The notes beneath the pieces were generated by a model, which was not told where the DNA came from, ran no database searches, and saw only the letters and a program-made list of their open reading frames with translations. A stretch of 64,000 bases of DNA. Origin: Mastigias papua. Its lineage: Eukaryota > Cnidaria > Scyphozoa > Rhizostomeae > Mastigiidae. The translations under genes were made by a program, and so were the position numbers. Position 1 is the stretch's first letter, and the number at the start of each line of letters is the position of its first letter. Positions 1-17,176 of this stretch are shown here, piece after piece. The DNA lies in assembly GCA_964019165.1 (NCBI GenBank), contig OZ025267.1:16836079-16900078 (forward strand), written 5' to 3'.

Positions 1-540
1 AATACAAGATTTAGCAGACCTGTTCAGCTTATTGCAAGCTGATGTTGTTACTCAATAAAAGGAATGAATGGCAAAAAGTTCACAGTAAGAGAGCAATATC
101 TACATCTGATGGAAAGGTTCCACAGCAAGGTCTTAGTAGCCTTTTCTTCCGCGAAAACGTGTCCTCATATCAACCTAAAAATCAAGCAACATGTCATAAT
201 GAATTCTGTGATTCAAAAGGGTCTTCCTCAGATACAAACCAATTCAATTCCCTTATTTCTCATAAAACTAATATTGAAGTATTCAATAATAGCTTTCATC
301 TCAAAATAAAAGAAATATATGAATACAAGATGAAGAGCAAAAATGAGCATAAAGAAATGCATGTGAAGGAGAGAGAAATGATACTTTCCGTCCCAAAATA
401 ATAAATTTCTAGTATGGCATTCTAATATGGCAATTCCTAAATGCAGCAAAATCTTATAAACTATATTTATATATCCATCTGCTGCTACTGCCGCCCAGCA
501 TTATGAGAAGATTGAATACGAAGAAATTCCACTTTCATAC
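1..540. other. Unassigned sequence
   Basis: Short open frames only; no domain, splice-framed exon or repeat recognised. Confidence 0.5.
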
Positions 541-555
541 AAAATAAAATTATTG

Positions 556-706
556 GATCAATATTGCGATAACATAAATATAATTGGAATAATATTGCAA
601 TAATATAAATATCATTGGTATAATATTGCAATAATACAAAATCATTGGTACAATATTGCAATAACATAAACATCATTGGTGTAATATTGCAATAACAAAA
701 TAACAT
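556..706. repeat. Minisatellite, about 36-bp unit
   Basis: Four to five degenerate copies of ATATTGCAATAA(C)ATAAATATCATTGGTATA in tandem. Confidence 0.9.
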
Positions 707-1139
707 TGCAGATTCCTGTCCGAATCGCTTGAGTATGAATCGCTTATAGATATCTTGTATGTGCAAAAAGAAGGATTTTGCTGCACATCTGCTTTTCCCA
801 GAAAATAACAATAGGGCCTATCATTCAATTGGTTCTAGTTCCTTAATACCTCCCAAAATACTTGCTAAAATCAGACACCAGAATTACAAACTGTCTTCAG
901 GTACCAAACCAACTTTATATAGATTGGAAAACTATAGATTCTTGGCAAAATCTACAATGAAGCCAAACTATTCCTTAGGTATGTAGCCAAGGGAGCCTGG
1001 GGCACAAGCCCCTAGTGTTTTGAAATCTGCGTTAGTGTCCCCCCCCCAAGACAAATATAGCAATGTAATCTACTATTTTTCCTTCTTTTCAGCATGTCAG
1101 ACTAGGCTTGCTTACAAATAGACTGTCAAATAAAATGTT

Positions 1140-1472
1140 TCATAGCAGCAATTAACAATTTGCCAAGAGAAGTTCGAATTGAAAACGGTCCTTTCAAAAT
1201 TTAAATCTTTACTAAACAGACTTTAAGTGAGGAGATCCTATTAGCCCGCTTTCTGATCGATGCAGCTCATATGATATCTTCAATATATATCTACTTACAT
1301 TTGTTATATATGTTCCGTATATACACAATAGCAATACTAATTTTCACTTTTAACGATTTACTTATAACATATTTACTTATCTTTCTGTTCTACAGGAATA
1401 CTTTTGAAAACAGTGTAAATATTTTGATATATTGTACAACCAACTGACTGTATTATCCTGAATAAATATTTG

Positions 1473-1500
<28 letters not shown>
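1140..1500 (+). pseudogene. LINE 3' end with (TAA)n tail
   Basis: Frame AINNLPREVRIENGPFK, one-base shift, SKFKSLLNRL then TAA, the NSLPxEVR..FK..L tail of RT proteins. About 240 bp further is TGTATTATCCTGAATAAATA and a (TAA)n/(TGA)n tail at 1475-1504, the usual 3' end of these LINEs. Confidence 0.75.
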
Positions 1501-1504
<4 letters not shown>

Positions 1505-2437
1505 AACCCTTCTTGCCCGCCATCACCTACTTTTCAAAATATTTCTGCTTTGAGTAGAACTCATTATCCCTTACATCCCTCAGTGAAGGAAACCAGGTAA
1601 TGTGATTGCTAATTTCTCATATGAAAGCAAGATTCCAATAGAAAAACAGCAGTTCACATGCTGCTTAATTTCTGGAAGTCATCTTCGGAATATAATTTCT
1701 TACTTTACTTGTTGACTTTCGAGGAAAATGCATTTTTAGTCAATCTAGAAGGTAAATTCACAGCATTTTCTATAAGATTAGACCCAACCATGGTGGATCC
1801 CGCAGCAATACTAAATGAGACAATCAAGCCTCCCATAACTCTATTTATACCACATAGCACTGTGCTATGTACAGAGAACTGTGTAAAAAGCGCCCATGGC
1901 TATGAGCTTGCTAACCTATGATTGGGGTTCATATAAATCCTGCCTAATATTTTTCCTGATTTTTTGAAAATGAAGGTGCTTTTCCTTGTGACATACAAGA
2001 AGTACATAATTTTTCAGATCAACTGGTGTTACATATGATGCAAATGACCAATCTTTTGAAACTAGGTAATTAGAAACACTGTTCTGAATTGACTAAGAAA
2101 AGGAGGTCCTGTGGTCAACTAGCTGCTTAAAAAGGAACAAGAAATATCAAAAACTGTGCAATATGTACGGCTGTCTATTGGACATCAAAGAACTTACTTG
2201 AATGTATGAACCCTGCTACATACCAAGCCAAGCCAGAAAGCCTTAAAAAGTTCATACTGCATGACTTCTATTCTAGTATGACAAATGACACAGGTTGGTG
2301 GTACAGAATCTGCAGTCGTGTACCATGTCCTCTTATTCTGAGATGGAGGGAGGGGGTGCAAAGCAACAATCTACTGACAAGAACCCTACCAAAATGGATA
2401 ATTTAAACTGACAGTAACACTGGTAATATGTACCTAC

Positions 2438-2690
<253 letters not shown>

Positions 2691-2722
2691 ATATTCTACG
2701 GTACCAGGACTCTTTTCGTTTC

Positions 2723-2879
<157 letters not shown>

Positions 2880-2959
2880 GGTGGCTGCATACTCGCTGTC
2901 GAGTATTGCGATCGCTTTACATAATGTCCTTCTTATATGTAAATATATATATACACACA

Positions 2960-3869
2960 CAGGCCCGTAGACACTAGGGGGCAGGGGGGCATTGCCCCCC
3001 CAATAATTCACCGAGGTTGTATATAGAAGTATACTACTTTTTAATCATTTTTCAGTTCAGTTCCACTCAATCTTGAACCTAGAAGCACCATAGCACAGAT
3101 AAATGTCATGCAGATATCTTGATTTTGTTGTACGACAAGCTGTTAACCTCTTTTCAGTGACAACACGAGTGTTGTAAGAGTGTCTAAGAGTTTCTGCTTG
3201 TATAGATGGCAACCCTTTTAGGAAATAGGGCATTGTTCCTTTTGAGTGCATTCCATGTAGCCCATGCCAGATATCTGAGTGCGAGAAATGTCTTTTCTTC
3301 AATGTGTTGGTAAGATATAGTTTTGCCTCTATCATTGGTGTACATGCACGTAGTACCAAAGAGAAAAGACGGTTTAGCTTTTTCCTTTGTCGTTTTAAAT
3401 CTTCGAATTTCGATGAAACTAGGTTCACTCCTTTTTTATAATAACAATTTTATAAAACCAACAGCCTCAAAATTGTTGGGAAATTAAGAACAAATTAAGA
3501 ACAAATCGAGGCTGAAGTACTATCGTAAAATGTATTTTTGCAAAAAGATGCATGCACTGTCCAATTTTACTGGTTCTTATAAAAAAAGAGTGCAGAGGAG
3601 CCAGTTTCTCCATCTTAGCATGAAGATCAATGATGGAAACTGCTTCAATCTATTTTGCAAAAGGGCCTGTTCCGACGTTCTGGAGGGCGTTACTTTGAAA
3701 ATTTTTTCAGGCCCCCAGACCCCCATTTCTCATCAAAAGGCCTATGAAAAAACCACTTTTTGGCATATACTTATGGATAACATGTTATGCTTCCCCCTGA
3801 AAGGATTCTAAATTCACTTCTACATCTGTGCCCCCCCCCCCCAATCTGGTTCAGCTGTCTACGGGCCTG
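2960..3869. mobile_element. hAT-like TIR element
   Basis: Ends CAGGCCCGTAGACA / TGTCTACGGGCCTG are inverted, followed inside by GGGGGGC-type runs at both ends (2979-3001; 3831-3842). This end sequence and the C/G-rich runs are typical of invertebrate hAT elements. The target duplication is obscured by CA repeats. No transposase recognised. Confidence 0.7.
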
Positions 3870-4619
3870 ACACATATATGCATGTATGTATTTGTGTGTA
3901 TTGCTTGTATCAACATTATGGACAGACTATTGTCTACTTCTACAAAGAAACAACTTTAGCTCTAACAGAGTATAAACAGTATAGCAAACAGCTGATTTCT
4001 GTTTGAACTATAACCAAATTAGGACAACAGAATTAAAAAGTATATGTGTCAAATCAGGTTTAGATAAACATACCAGTGATCTTTTACAATCAAAAAAGTT
4101 CAATTGAATTGACCGACATTCTGGACTAACACCAGTAGCATCATGCTTGAGGCACTCTCTGAACTTTTTCCCTTCCTTCATATTGAAAATAATAACACCA
4201 ATTAAATCATAAACAAAATTGGACTAGGACAAGACAATCAACATAGTGTGCTAGAACTAGATAGGATAGTAGTGTGTTCAAAACATGGCCTCCCTTTGCC
4301 CTTTGCCCCTTACCACTCAACTCCCAAGTGTTTGCCATTGATGTTGTAGATGTTCTGTATACAAATACAAACATGTCCCTTGTGGTATTGTGCTGTAGTC
4401 ATTGTTTGTAAATATTTATATGAATACTGCAAAATGTATGTCAATGAGCAACTATGCTAAGCTAATTGCACAGCTGAAAAACCAACTATATACAACAAAA
4501 GGAACTTGTCCCGTTTCAAGGTATCCCTCCTCATGTAATAAAAATAATGAGCTGTCAGTATATTGATCTATTAACCACATAATGATGAAGTTAGTAATAG
4601 GCGAAATGGCAAAGCATAA
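3870..4619. other. Unassigned sequence
   Basis: AT-rich, no coding signal or TIR structure seen. Confidence 0.5.
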
Positions 4620-5015
4620 AAAGCACTGTTAAGACCATTATTGGTATATGGAGCAGAGGTACAGGTAACAAAGAAAACACAGAAAAGAAAGTGCTAGCTA
4701 ACAGAAATGAGAATACCTAGAAGGGTGTGTGTGTGTAGCCAAATTAGGCAAAATCCAGAATGATAGAATTACAGGAATAGCTAGGGCAAGAGGTACCTAA
4801 AAAGATGTTAGAGAAATGGTTGCAACTGTATGGTGATACTAGGAGAAGGGAAGAATGGTATGTGGGTATAGGACTGCTGGTTATGTAGGTAGATGGTGCA
4901 TGTGGGAGAAGAATAAAAAAGGACTAGTTAATACATAGTTTGAAGGTAGAAAGACCTGGAAGAACCTGATCTGTGTGTTTCACAAGAATAAGTATAAAAC
5001 TGTTGAAATAAAGTT
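4620..5015 (+). pseudogene. Decayed LINE C-terminal fragment
   Basis: Translated pieces RPLLVYGAEVQVTKKTQKRKC, LTEMRIPRR, GKIQNDRITGIARA, KMLEKWLQLYGDTRRREEWY match the widespread LINE C-terminal pattern (LLYGxE..W..KMRMLRW..I..D.IRN..I....KLxWYGHxxRREEEY). Several stops and frameshifts; a (GT)n slip lies inside. Confidence 0.75.
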
Positions 5016-6133
<1,118 letters not shown>

Positions 6134-6145
6134 GTGCAGCAGTTA

Positions 6146-6632
6146 TTAGAGTGGAGCGCTTAATCAACAGTGGCACTTATTTCACATACTATTTCGAAAA
6201 ATGATCAAATGTTTTAGTGTGCAACTAGAACTAAATAATGTTTGAAAGTGATCACTACAACTTTTGCCTCACCAAGGCATACCAGAAGGAGATATGTTTT
6301 TATCAAAGCTATTCTGCTCATTTTGAGGGAAAGAACTCAATTTCTGAAACACGGCACATAACAGTACATTTATTCACTGTGAGTCAGGTGGTCACTTTCA
6401 TTATAAGAAAAAAAATCACATTTCACCTTTGCAAAGAAATACTGGTATTGTTATTTACTTTTTTGGTGAGCTGCTGCTGAAAATCGTTCCAAGTGCATTT
6501 ATTGCAAGTTGTCAAATAAGCACTATGGCACTTACTTGACTATGATGCTTATTTACTAATATTAATCAAAAAGTGTGGCGCTTATTTGACTGTGGTGCTT
6601 AATCGAGTAGCAGCACTTAATTGATTATGTAT
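6146..6632. mobile_element. Probable MITE with repeated GTGGCGCTTATTTGACT words
   Basis: Left end GTGGAGCGCTTAATCAAC and right end GGTGCTTAATCGAGTAGC..TTAATTGATTATG are loosely inverted; the right third repeats a 25-30 bp unit (GTGGCGCTTATTTGACTGTGG). Boundaries approximate. Confidence 0.45.
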
Positions 6633-6711
6633 GGTATATATATATTATACATACGTATATATATCTATATATATAGAATAAACCACAAATATACTATCCT
6701 TTAAGTAAACA

Positions 6712-6733
6712 TTTCGATCAGAATCTTCATCAG
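6712..6733 (-). ncRNA. Hammerhead-like core 3
   Basis: Minus strand: CTGATGA-A-GAT-TCTG-ATC-GAAA. Stem II is 3 bp with one extra base before it, a feature I recall in Penelope-type motifs. (TA)n begins about 13 bp away. Stems I and III are not clear. Confidence 0.4.
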
Positions 6734-6743
6734 TATCTATCTA

Positions 6744-6863
<120 letters not shown>

Positions 6864-6996
6864 TACACATATACATATACATATTTATGTATTCTAATGC
6901 CCCCCCTTCTTTTTACTTTATAATGGTCTATTGTTGGATTGTCGAATGTGTATACATATGTGTGTTCTATAGATTTCTATTACATTCTGTAACCAA

Positions 6997-7024
6997 CTGA
7001 TGATGGATAGTTACTATCTGAAAC
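6997..7024 (+). ncRNA. Hammerhead-like core 4
   Basis: CTGATGA-T-GGATAG-TTA-CTATCT-GAAAC: six-pair stem II (one G-U) and both core strands, with an extra U before stem II. A GUC triplet follows at about 7045. A (TA)n tract starts about 90 bp downstream. Stem I is only partial. Confidence 0.45.
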
Positions 7025-7102
7025 ATGTTTTGCAAAATTAAAAGTCTAGTTTTGTTTCTTCAACTTATCTCAAACTTGATTTTATGGAGAAGATTTGGAA
7101 TA

Positions 7103-9728
<2,626 letters not shown>

Positions 9729-10224
9729 GGTCATGCTATCAGAAATTGGCATGACTGTTCTTCTCAAAGGGCTCTGCTGCACCACTGTACAATATGCCTC
9801 AATCAGGCATGCTAAGCAGAACGATCAGTCATGCTCATCAGGTCAATCAGTCATGCTCTTTCGAAAAAGCATGACCAAGCTTTGTTCTTCTCCACTGCAT
9901 CACATTTGCATTACAAAGAGACTGCATTATCTGGCACAGTTGAGCATGACCAAACAGAGGGCGCCAGTGACATGAGCATGACTAAATTCATAGGGCATCT
10001 TCTGGTCAGCTTCAATCAAAGAATCATAGCATGAGAAAACTGGCTACCCTGTGAACTATAACATCCAGGGGGATACACTGAATCAAATAGAAAAGCCCAG
10101 GGGATACCTCATGGAACTTGAGAGAGACTATTAGCGGGTAATAGCTAGCTAAGTAATTTTGTACGTAAAATGGCAATGGTGTTTTTGGCAATGTTTAGTC
10201 ATGCTCAGCATGACAAGCATGACC
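9729..10224. mobile_element. Element rich in GTCATGCTC/GAGCATGAC repeats
   Basis: Inverted ends GGTCATGCT / AGCATGACC and about ten copies of GTCATGC or its complement, grouped near both ends. The arrangement resembles subterminal transposase-binding repeats of a non-autonomous DNA transposon. No clear target duplication. Confidence 0.5.
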
Positions 10225-13200
10225 ACTAGCTATGCCATTGCCTGATGTGATTGATAATGTTGACCAAGAAATCTCAGGTGTGAGCTTGACATTTATGCAT
10301 AGAAACATGAGTCTGTATTTCATAGTTGTTAAGATTCCTGCATTCCCTGGAGACTCCAACATTTCCTTGTTTTCTCCAGCTGCCCTCTAGCAAATTCTAA
10401 ATTCTCCAGTTTTGTCCTTTAACAAAAAGTGTCATCCTCACAAGATTATTGACTGGTGCCAAAATGGCAGCAAAGATACAATCATAATCACTATTGGAAC
10501 CAGAATTCCTTTTCATGATTCATAAATACCATACTGAGGAACATAGCAACAGCATGCACAGGACTATTGTTTGTCAAAATCATTTGCATGGCTGTTGCCC
10601 TGATGTATGCACATATGTCATTTACTTGTTTGCAAGCACGAGATCTCGTCAAAAACTGCCTTACTTCCACGCTGAGGAGTATGGTAGTTTTCCTGGAAAT
10701 TTCGCATGAGCAAACTTATGCAGCATGGCGAGCAAGCCTGTATATACCACATCAATAAGTGTGCACATATGCCTATCTCTCTGCGTGAAGATGATGTTCG
10801 AAAGTTATTAATGAGGCAATAATAGCGTGCATACAGCTGCCATATTCTTCAGTATGGCATACTCCTCAGTGTGCTTTAACTAAATAATATGTTGCTTTTA
10901 GATATTGCTCTGCTGTATCACCATTTTTCTTACTAATTGTGGCACCAAAGTCTTGAGCAGTTTTTCATTAATAACTTGGCAAACTAAGGTATTTACATAA
11001 TGCTCTCACAATTACTTCAGAATTGCAGAACCCAAAATATCCTGCTTTCCGATCTAGTTATATGTATAATATCCGTATCCTGCATGCTCCTAATATTGTG
11101 CACCAAAAGCTAATTGTAATTTGAACAAATCAAGTCCAACACTACGTAAGAACATTATCAAATAATTCAGACTTAAAATAATGTTCACTTTAAAGCTGTA
11201 CTAATGATCCTTACCTTCAATTGTATCAGTAGTGTAAGATAAATATTGTGGATAACAGCAGCAAAGACAGCACACTGAAGTAGGCCTAGTCCAAGCATCG
11301 AAGTAAATCTACTTCGAGATCAACCTCGTTTAGGTTGCCCATGGAACAACAAGACAACAAGCAGGCAGGCAAGAATTTTTCCGTAAAATTTTGTCTTCCA
11401 TACCATTTCTTGAACTGCATTCTGTCAGCCCTTAGCCAGGCCTGTGTATCAGGGGTGGCAGAATTGGTTTGAGGAGTCATGTGGTACAAAATCTGAGACT
11501 GATTTCAGACTTTTATGCAATCATAATTGTCACAACCGAATGATTGTCTTTTTATGTGCTCAGTCATAATACAAGTACTGTACAATACAGAATACAGTAC
11601 AAAGGTGCTGCCACAGTGAGTATGGCACTACATAACAATCCTGTGGCATTTAACAATTAATTTAACTTGAATTCACTTTCAAAACGGGTGTCAGGCTTGT
11701 CAGACGAAACAGAGTAAGAAATTCATATGTTTGGTTATGCATGAGTAATGCATAGCTTAAAAAAGTGTGTGCGCAAGGACAGAATAGACTGTCTCATTAA
11801 GACCAAAATTGATATCAACCAAGCTTCAGGAGACATCTCCTTAGACACAAGATAAAGCAATAATAAAAAACTGCAGAAAAATTTCCAGGGGTGGCAAAAA
11901 GCTGGCATCCTGCTGTCCAGGGGTGGTGGCATTTGTCACTCCATTGCCACGGGCTTGCATTCTGTAAACTATTTCTTCCATGGAGTTAAGAATCAGTGGT
12001 ATAGCTCGATTTTCAATCATAAATAGGCCTTACACATTGTGGCTAGGCCAGTGAGCACCCAGGTTTGGAATTGGGTGTCTAGGGATCTTGGGCAGAGTTT
12101 AAATGTTTAATGTTCTTGATAATTGATGTCTTTAGAATACAATAGAAGCTTTATTTCTCTAATTCTGTGACAACTACTTTTTGCTTAGCAGATGTTTCGT
12201 TCCTTGGAGATAAGGGGGCAAGGCGGGAGAGAAAATTAACTTCTTCATTCGTTCAATATTTATTTGCTATTTATTGCAGCTTCCTCTTGTGGTTAACTGT
12301 AAACTTAAGATATTGACTAAAATGAAAATGCAGTCCCAGGAAAATAACGGGGAAGAATGATAATATGTCAGGAAACTTTTGGAGCATAGAGCGGAGATAG
12401 GCTGGCTGTAAAGTACTCCTATCTATACCAGTCTCCTTTACCAAGTGGAAAATTATATTGATTGAACGGACTTGACAACCGTCCTCAAGAAAACCCAGTC
12501 AATCTTGGAAGTAATAAGCCACAAACTAAGAGCACTTTAAACAAATTTTAAGATTTTTATGCTATACTAAACAACATAAACATTTAACTTTCATATGTTG
12601 AAAATAATATACTTTCTGTAGCAGGTTCTCTATTACTAACATTTGTAGCAGGTTCTCTATTGGTTACAGTGAAATTTTACTGCTTCGATGAGGGATGTAT
12701 AAAGTATAATTGCCCGATGAGAGGGGGTGGCCTGCGTGACGAAGGGGCGTAGCCTGATTTACAAAAAGGCATATTACGCATGAAAAATGGAAACTGAGTC
12801 GCAAACTGGCGATAAAACTACGAAACGTTGAATTCTGTTCAGCTATTCTCCACAAACGTAATACTTTTTCAATGCAAAATGGCAACAGTGAATGAGCGAC
12901 AAAAATAGCAGGTTCCAGAATCACCGAACCATTATTTGAGTAGCTAAAAGAATTACTTGGAAAACTCATTTTTCTTCGTAATTAGGGGATGCTGAACCCT
13001 CTATGCCCCTGAGTAGCTTTACCCTTTTATACTTGCAATTGAGAATGCTGTAAATGCATGTGGAATCTTCGGCTTATAAAGGCCGTTTTCAATATCTGCC
13101 TATTAGAACATTTAAATGCTGGTCCCATACAGCAATAGCTGCTGCCTGCAATACCATTCTATCAAAGAACTTCAATGCAAGTAAGAATTCTTAGTAAATA

Positions 13201-13490
13201 CAATAATTATATAACTTTGACCTTGAAATTGAACAACTACATGCATTTTGCATTGTCGAATATTCCTATCAGAATTCGAATATCAGAAAGTCAGTTTACG
13301 AACAGTGCTTTTAAGAAATTTCATACTCAGAAACACGAAGTATGATAACTGTGTAACTTCGGTTAGCTGCAAAACGTCTTCCATATTTTAGGCCTAAACG
13401 GTTTACTCCATACAGCAGCTCTCCAAATTACACTGAAAGTCTAGTTTATATCATAAATGATAGCAGTTACTACCAAAAATTCGTCAAAAT
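10225..13490. other. Unassigned sequence
   Basis: No domain or TIR pair recognised. TAGCAGGTTCTCTATT occurs twice (12619, 12646). GGGGCGTAGCCTGATTTAC at 12745 looks like a degraded element end. Confidence 0.4.
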
Positions 13491-13557
13491 ATGGAGATTG
13501 TCATACTGAATAGATGGTATTTTTCGCAGCCACGCTGCGAGGTCATCATTTCGAAAA

Positions 13558-13769
13558 TGGAACTTGATTATTCTCTGTTTGGCGAAGCGGCACAAAATGC
13601 ACTTCACTTGGTCCTGGTTCCTGCGGAATTTCCGCCAGCGGGATTCTCGCTAGAAAAGAAAAAGCTTGACATAAGCATACAATTGAGAGCTTTGCATACA
13701 GGCCAGTTCCTATGCTGGGGTGTGGGGAAGGATTTACAACCCCAAACAACACTTTTGTCGGCAAATTGA
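13558..13769 (+). CDS. Possible small coding exon, unknown product
   Basis: An ATG in good context (GAAAATGG) opens a 70-codon frame beginning MELDYSLFGEAAQNALHLVL, with a CpG-rich, less AT-biased composition than its surroundings. I recognise no domain. About 20 bp beyond the stop is an acceptor-like TTGTATTCCAG followed by another short open frame. It may be a first exon of an unrecognised gene or chance. Confidence 0.2.
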
Positions 13770-14234
13770 TTTAATTCGTTGTATTCCAGGAGCCTAAGAA
13801 GAAGAATTGGGTGCTGCGTAGAAGCAGACAGCTCGTGAACTTGTAAAATTTATAGAATCACTCAATTTGCAGACCAACTGAACACAGTAAAAGTTTAAGC
13901 AGATATTCGTCAATCATTAGAGGTGCGCCGGTTTTGTTGGTAAATTGTAAGTCTTCAACGCCCAAAAGAAAATTTCCAGGGAAGGTCCTATTTTCATAAG
14001 TCTATCCGAAAAGTAACATTCTGATTAGTAAAGAAGTTGATCTTGACTCTATCATACTGTATTGGAGAATACAGGAAAACGTCCCGTATGTTAATAGCAT
14101 AACATGATGAAGAGGATAGTACGAAATGACAGTTTGGAAAATATTATAACGCGATATTCTATTATGCCCCTTTTACACAGCATAAATTAACCTGGGTTCG
14201 CATTATGTTAAATTAACCTTTATATTATAAACTG

Positions 14235-14345
14235 TATTATATAGGTTATATATAGTTTATATATATAGGTTATATATATATATATTATAGGTTATATATA
14301 TATATATTATATATATATATATTATATATATAGGTTATATATAGT
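14235..14345. repeat. Degenerate AGGTTATATATA tandem repeat
   Basis: About six copies of (T)AGGTTATATATATATATA(TT) with variable TA length. Confidence 0.85.
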
Positions 14346-14639
14346 GGGTCAAATTGAAAGATGCTAATAGTGTATGAATACTAGTACTTTATTTTTGTGA
14401 AAATTTGGAATGATGAACTTGGTTAATAAGGGTTAGTACTCACATCTTTTTTTGGCTAAACGAGCTGCAATTAAATTGAAACAATATTAGAATGGTTATA
14501 TGGTATGTTATTGGTTATTATAATTGTATTATATAAATACATAAACATACTTGCCAGCATGCATAAAAAAGTATATTATGGATAAACAAGTAAATAAATA
14601 TATTTATATTGATACATTTATGTATATAATATTTAAATA

Positions 14640-14661
14640 TATATATATATACTAATATATT

Positions 14662-14722
<61 letters not shown>

Positions 14723-14745
14723 ATATTTATTTATTTATACATATT
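14640..14745. repeat. Imperfect (TA)n/(TTTA)n microsatellite
   Basis: Mostly TA with TTAT interruptions; followed by hammerhead-like core 2. Confidence 0.95.
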
Positions 14746-14762
14746 TATATATACAGTATAGA

Positions 14763-14789
14763 CTGAGGAGTCTAAATGGACGGACGAAA
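14763..14789 (+). ncRNA. Hammerhead-like core 2 (degenerate relative of core 1)
   Basis: CTGAGGAG-TCT-AAATGGAC-GGA-CGAAA keeps both core strands, stem II with one G-U pair, and an 8-nt loop as in core 1. The following TTAGTAGC also resembles CTAGTTGC of core 1, so the two are probably homologous. Lies 20-30 bp after a (TA)n tract. Confidence 0.45.
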
Positions 14790-15198
14790 TTAGTAGCCTA
14801 AGAAACGAGTGTTATTCTTTTGGTAATGCTTTCTTATGTCATTTTCAGCATAAATATATAACTATACTTCTCATGATTAATTGAGGCTGGTCTAGGGCCT
14901 TGTCTGGTCTGGTCTTGTCTTTCCCGGGCTGGCCTTTTGGTCTATGCTAGGCTGGGCATTTTTGCATTTGCAATTTCGAATAGAGATGAATAATTGTGGT
15001 AAATGATACGTTGTTCATATATTTCATTAGGTGTTGCTATCTTGCAAACATTGTCAATTGAAATTAATTGTCATGTTTATTTGCATCATTTCTGATTTAC
15101 TTGCAAACATTATAATTAGCTTTCCAAGGAAGATGAAGATATAAAAAATGAAAGCAAAATGACTTTCATTCTCATTTTGTGAAAGAAAGTAAACCAAC

Positions 15199-15319
15199 CA
15201 TAGTATCCTGGCTTTCCAACACACGTTGGTCGACTTCTTGCATAGAGATCAGGACAGTGTGGCATTCTGCAGCGCACTCTTTCGATTTTACAAATCATCT
15301 CTGCTGGGCATTGAAGCAT
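15199..15319 (-). CDS. Cysteine-rich extracellular-type exon (probable)
   Basis: After an AG acceptor (CCAAACATTAG) an open frame encodes MLQCPAEMICKIERVRCRMP then HCPDLYARSRPTCVGKPGYYG. The pattern CPxxMxCxxxxVxCxxxxCPxxxxTC is seen in secreted multi-domain inhibitor-like proteins. The donor is uncertain: GTTGGT after ..YYG is used here, but the frame remains open to a stop at 15116, so this could be the last exon. Phase 0 at its start does not fit direct splicing from the WAP exon (phase 1), so another exon would lie between if they share a gene. Confidence 0.5.
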
Positions 15320-15486
15320 CTAATGTTTGGCGTAGATTAAAATGTGAAATGATTCATCAATGAACGCATTATACAAAGCAATAAGTATTAGCCCATTTTC
15401 GGACTAGTGTCATATGCCAACCATTATTTGAATTAATTTTTCCCAATAAATGCTAACAGCCAATTATTTACTACGTAATAGTCTTT

Positions 15487-15768
15487 TGCCCCGTTCAAAC
15501 TGCTCCGTTTCTTGTACAAGAAACGAAGAGAAAAATATTTGTTTTTGTTAAACCGTTCAAACTACTCCGCACAAAACTGCACGAAAAAGGACAAAAACGC
15601 ACAGAAATACACAAAAACCGAGGTGTTCGAAAACACTCTGGATCGGTATGAACGCACAGAAACGGATCTTTTTATCTCCGTTTTGGTACAAAAAAGGAGC
15701 AGTGTGTACGGGTGACAGATATCTACAACAATGGATAAGTTTGAAAACGGAGCAGTATGAACGGGGCA
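15487..15768. mobile_element. MITE with TGCCCCGTTCAAACTGCTCCG ends
   Basis: 282 bp with 24-bp inverted ends TGCCCCGTTCA(A/T)ACTGCTCCGTTT. ACTGCTCC and CGTTCAAAC words repeat inside. No target duplication found. Confidence 0.8.
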
Positions 15769-16670
15769 TTGACCAATGCTGCTTTGCAATGATTACTAAT
15801 TCTAATTAATGTAGGGGATCAATATCAGCTTCAGATATCAGGCCTGTCAGATGTTAATAACAGAGACAAAGCTACGGGGGAGGGCAAAGAATGGGGTGAC
15901 CAATGACCAAAAGAGGGGTTTGTCGTGCAATATTTTGGGCACTCGCATTAGGTGGCGGAATTTTGGAGAATTTCATTCATGCCATTCATTTGTTGCTGCT
16001 TTCTGCACCAGGTATTTATCTGGAAACTTATTGGATTTGGAAAGAATTAAGTGCGTCATAGCTTTTACCCTCATCTTTTTGACGTAGGCATGACATGCCC
16101 TTTCTTCAAGCTGGCCTCCCCTTTTCATGTCTGGTATGTATACTCCCCACCCCCGAATGGAAAAAATCAATTTTTGCCCCTCAATGATAACTATAATTCC
16201 TTCCTCCGCAACCTTGAAAATCACCAGAGACTACCTTAGACCGTTAAATTTTTGCATCAACTAACTTTAGCAAAAAATAGCTCAGATTTAGCACAAGTTT
16301 GATTAGCAAATAGCAGCTTAGATTGATTATGATTAATGCAATAGCTAGACAGCATTTTTTAACGCACTTTTAATTTAGCGTAAACATACCTTTTCGCTAA
16401 AACCGCCAAAATAACATGATGCAAAGATTAAACGAACTAAGGTAATAGATGCATGACGGAGTCAAAGAAGACGTGTTTAAACGATTGACTTAGAACAGAT
16501 GCAGTGATACTTATAGATACTGAATATGTAGCTAAAAAACAAGGGAGTTTACTCACTTCACAAGGATGAGGAGGGCGAGCTGCAAGTTGAAATGAAAAGA
16601 ACATCATTATGGTTGCAGATGATGACCAAGGTCATTTTGACTAGGATGATGTTACTAACAGTGAGCCTTA

Positions 16671-17006
16671 AGGGACTGGTCATTATTAATGCAAGGGACC
16701 GGGGTGGAAGACATTGCAATGGGGAATGCAAACTATTTAGGTCAAAACGTAGGGTCATGAAACCAAAATTAAAGCTCTTGAGATATCAATTTGTTATAAC
16801 TACCAAGAAATGCATGGTTGGAAAGAAAAAATGTAGTATATAGAATAAAATTACTTTAGTACAAACTACAAATTTTGAGACTTGTAAATTTTTTGATAGC
16901 GTCTGAAAAGGTGACTCGAAATCTGGATGGGCTACAACTTTTTCAGAAAAATGTCACATTTCCTTCCTTCCGCCCCGGTTCCGGGAATTAATAATGACCA
17001 GTCCCT
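16671..17006. mobile_element. MITE with AGGGACTGGTCATTATTAAT ends
   Basis: About 40-bp inverted ends: AGGGACTGGTCATTATTAAT, a variable gap, then (A/G)GACCGGGG(T/C)GGAAG. It lies about 170 bp from the WAP exon donor, in its 3' intron. Confidence 0.8.
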
Positions 17007-17176
17007 AAGTCAGGATTATAAAATTCTTATGAAAATACTGCGGCTTGATTATGAGGTTTGGATATCATATCGAGGACATCTATCAACTCATTAGTAATAG
17101 TTATGTAATGAAGTGTCCTTACCATCTTTTACTAATGTTTTACAGAAGTGAACTGTGCTTTAAGATTAATATATAC

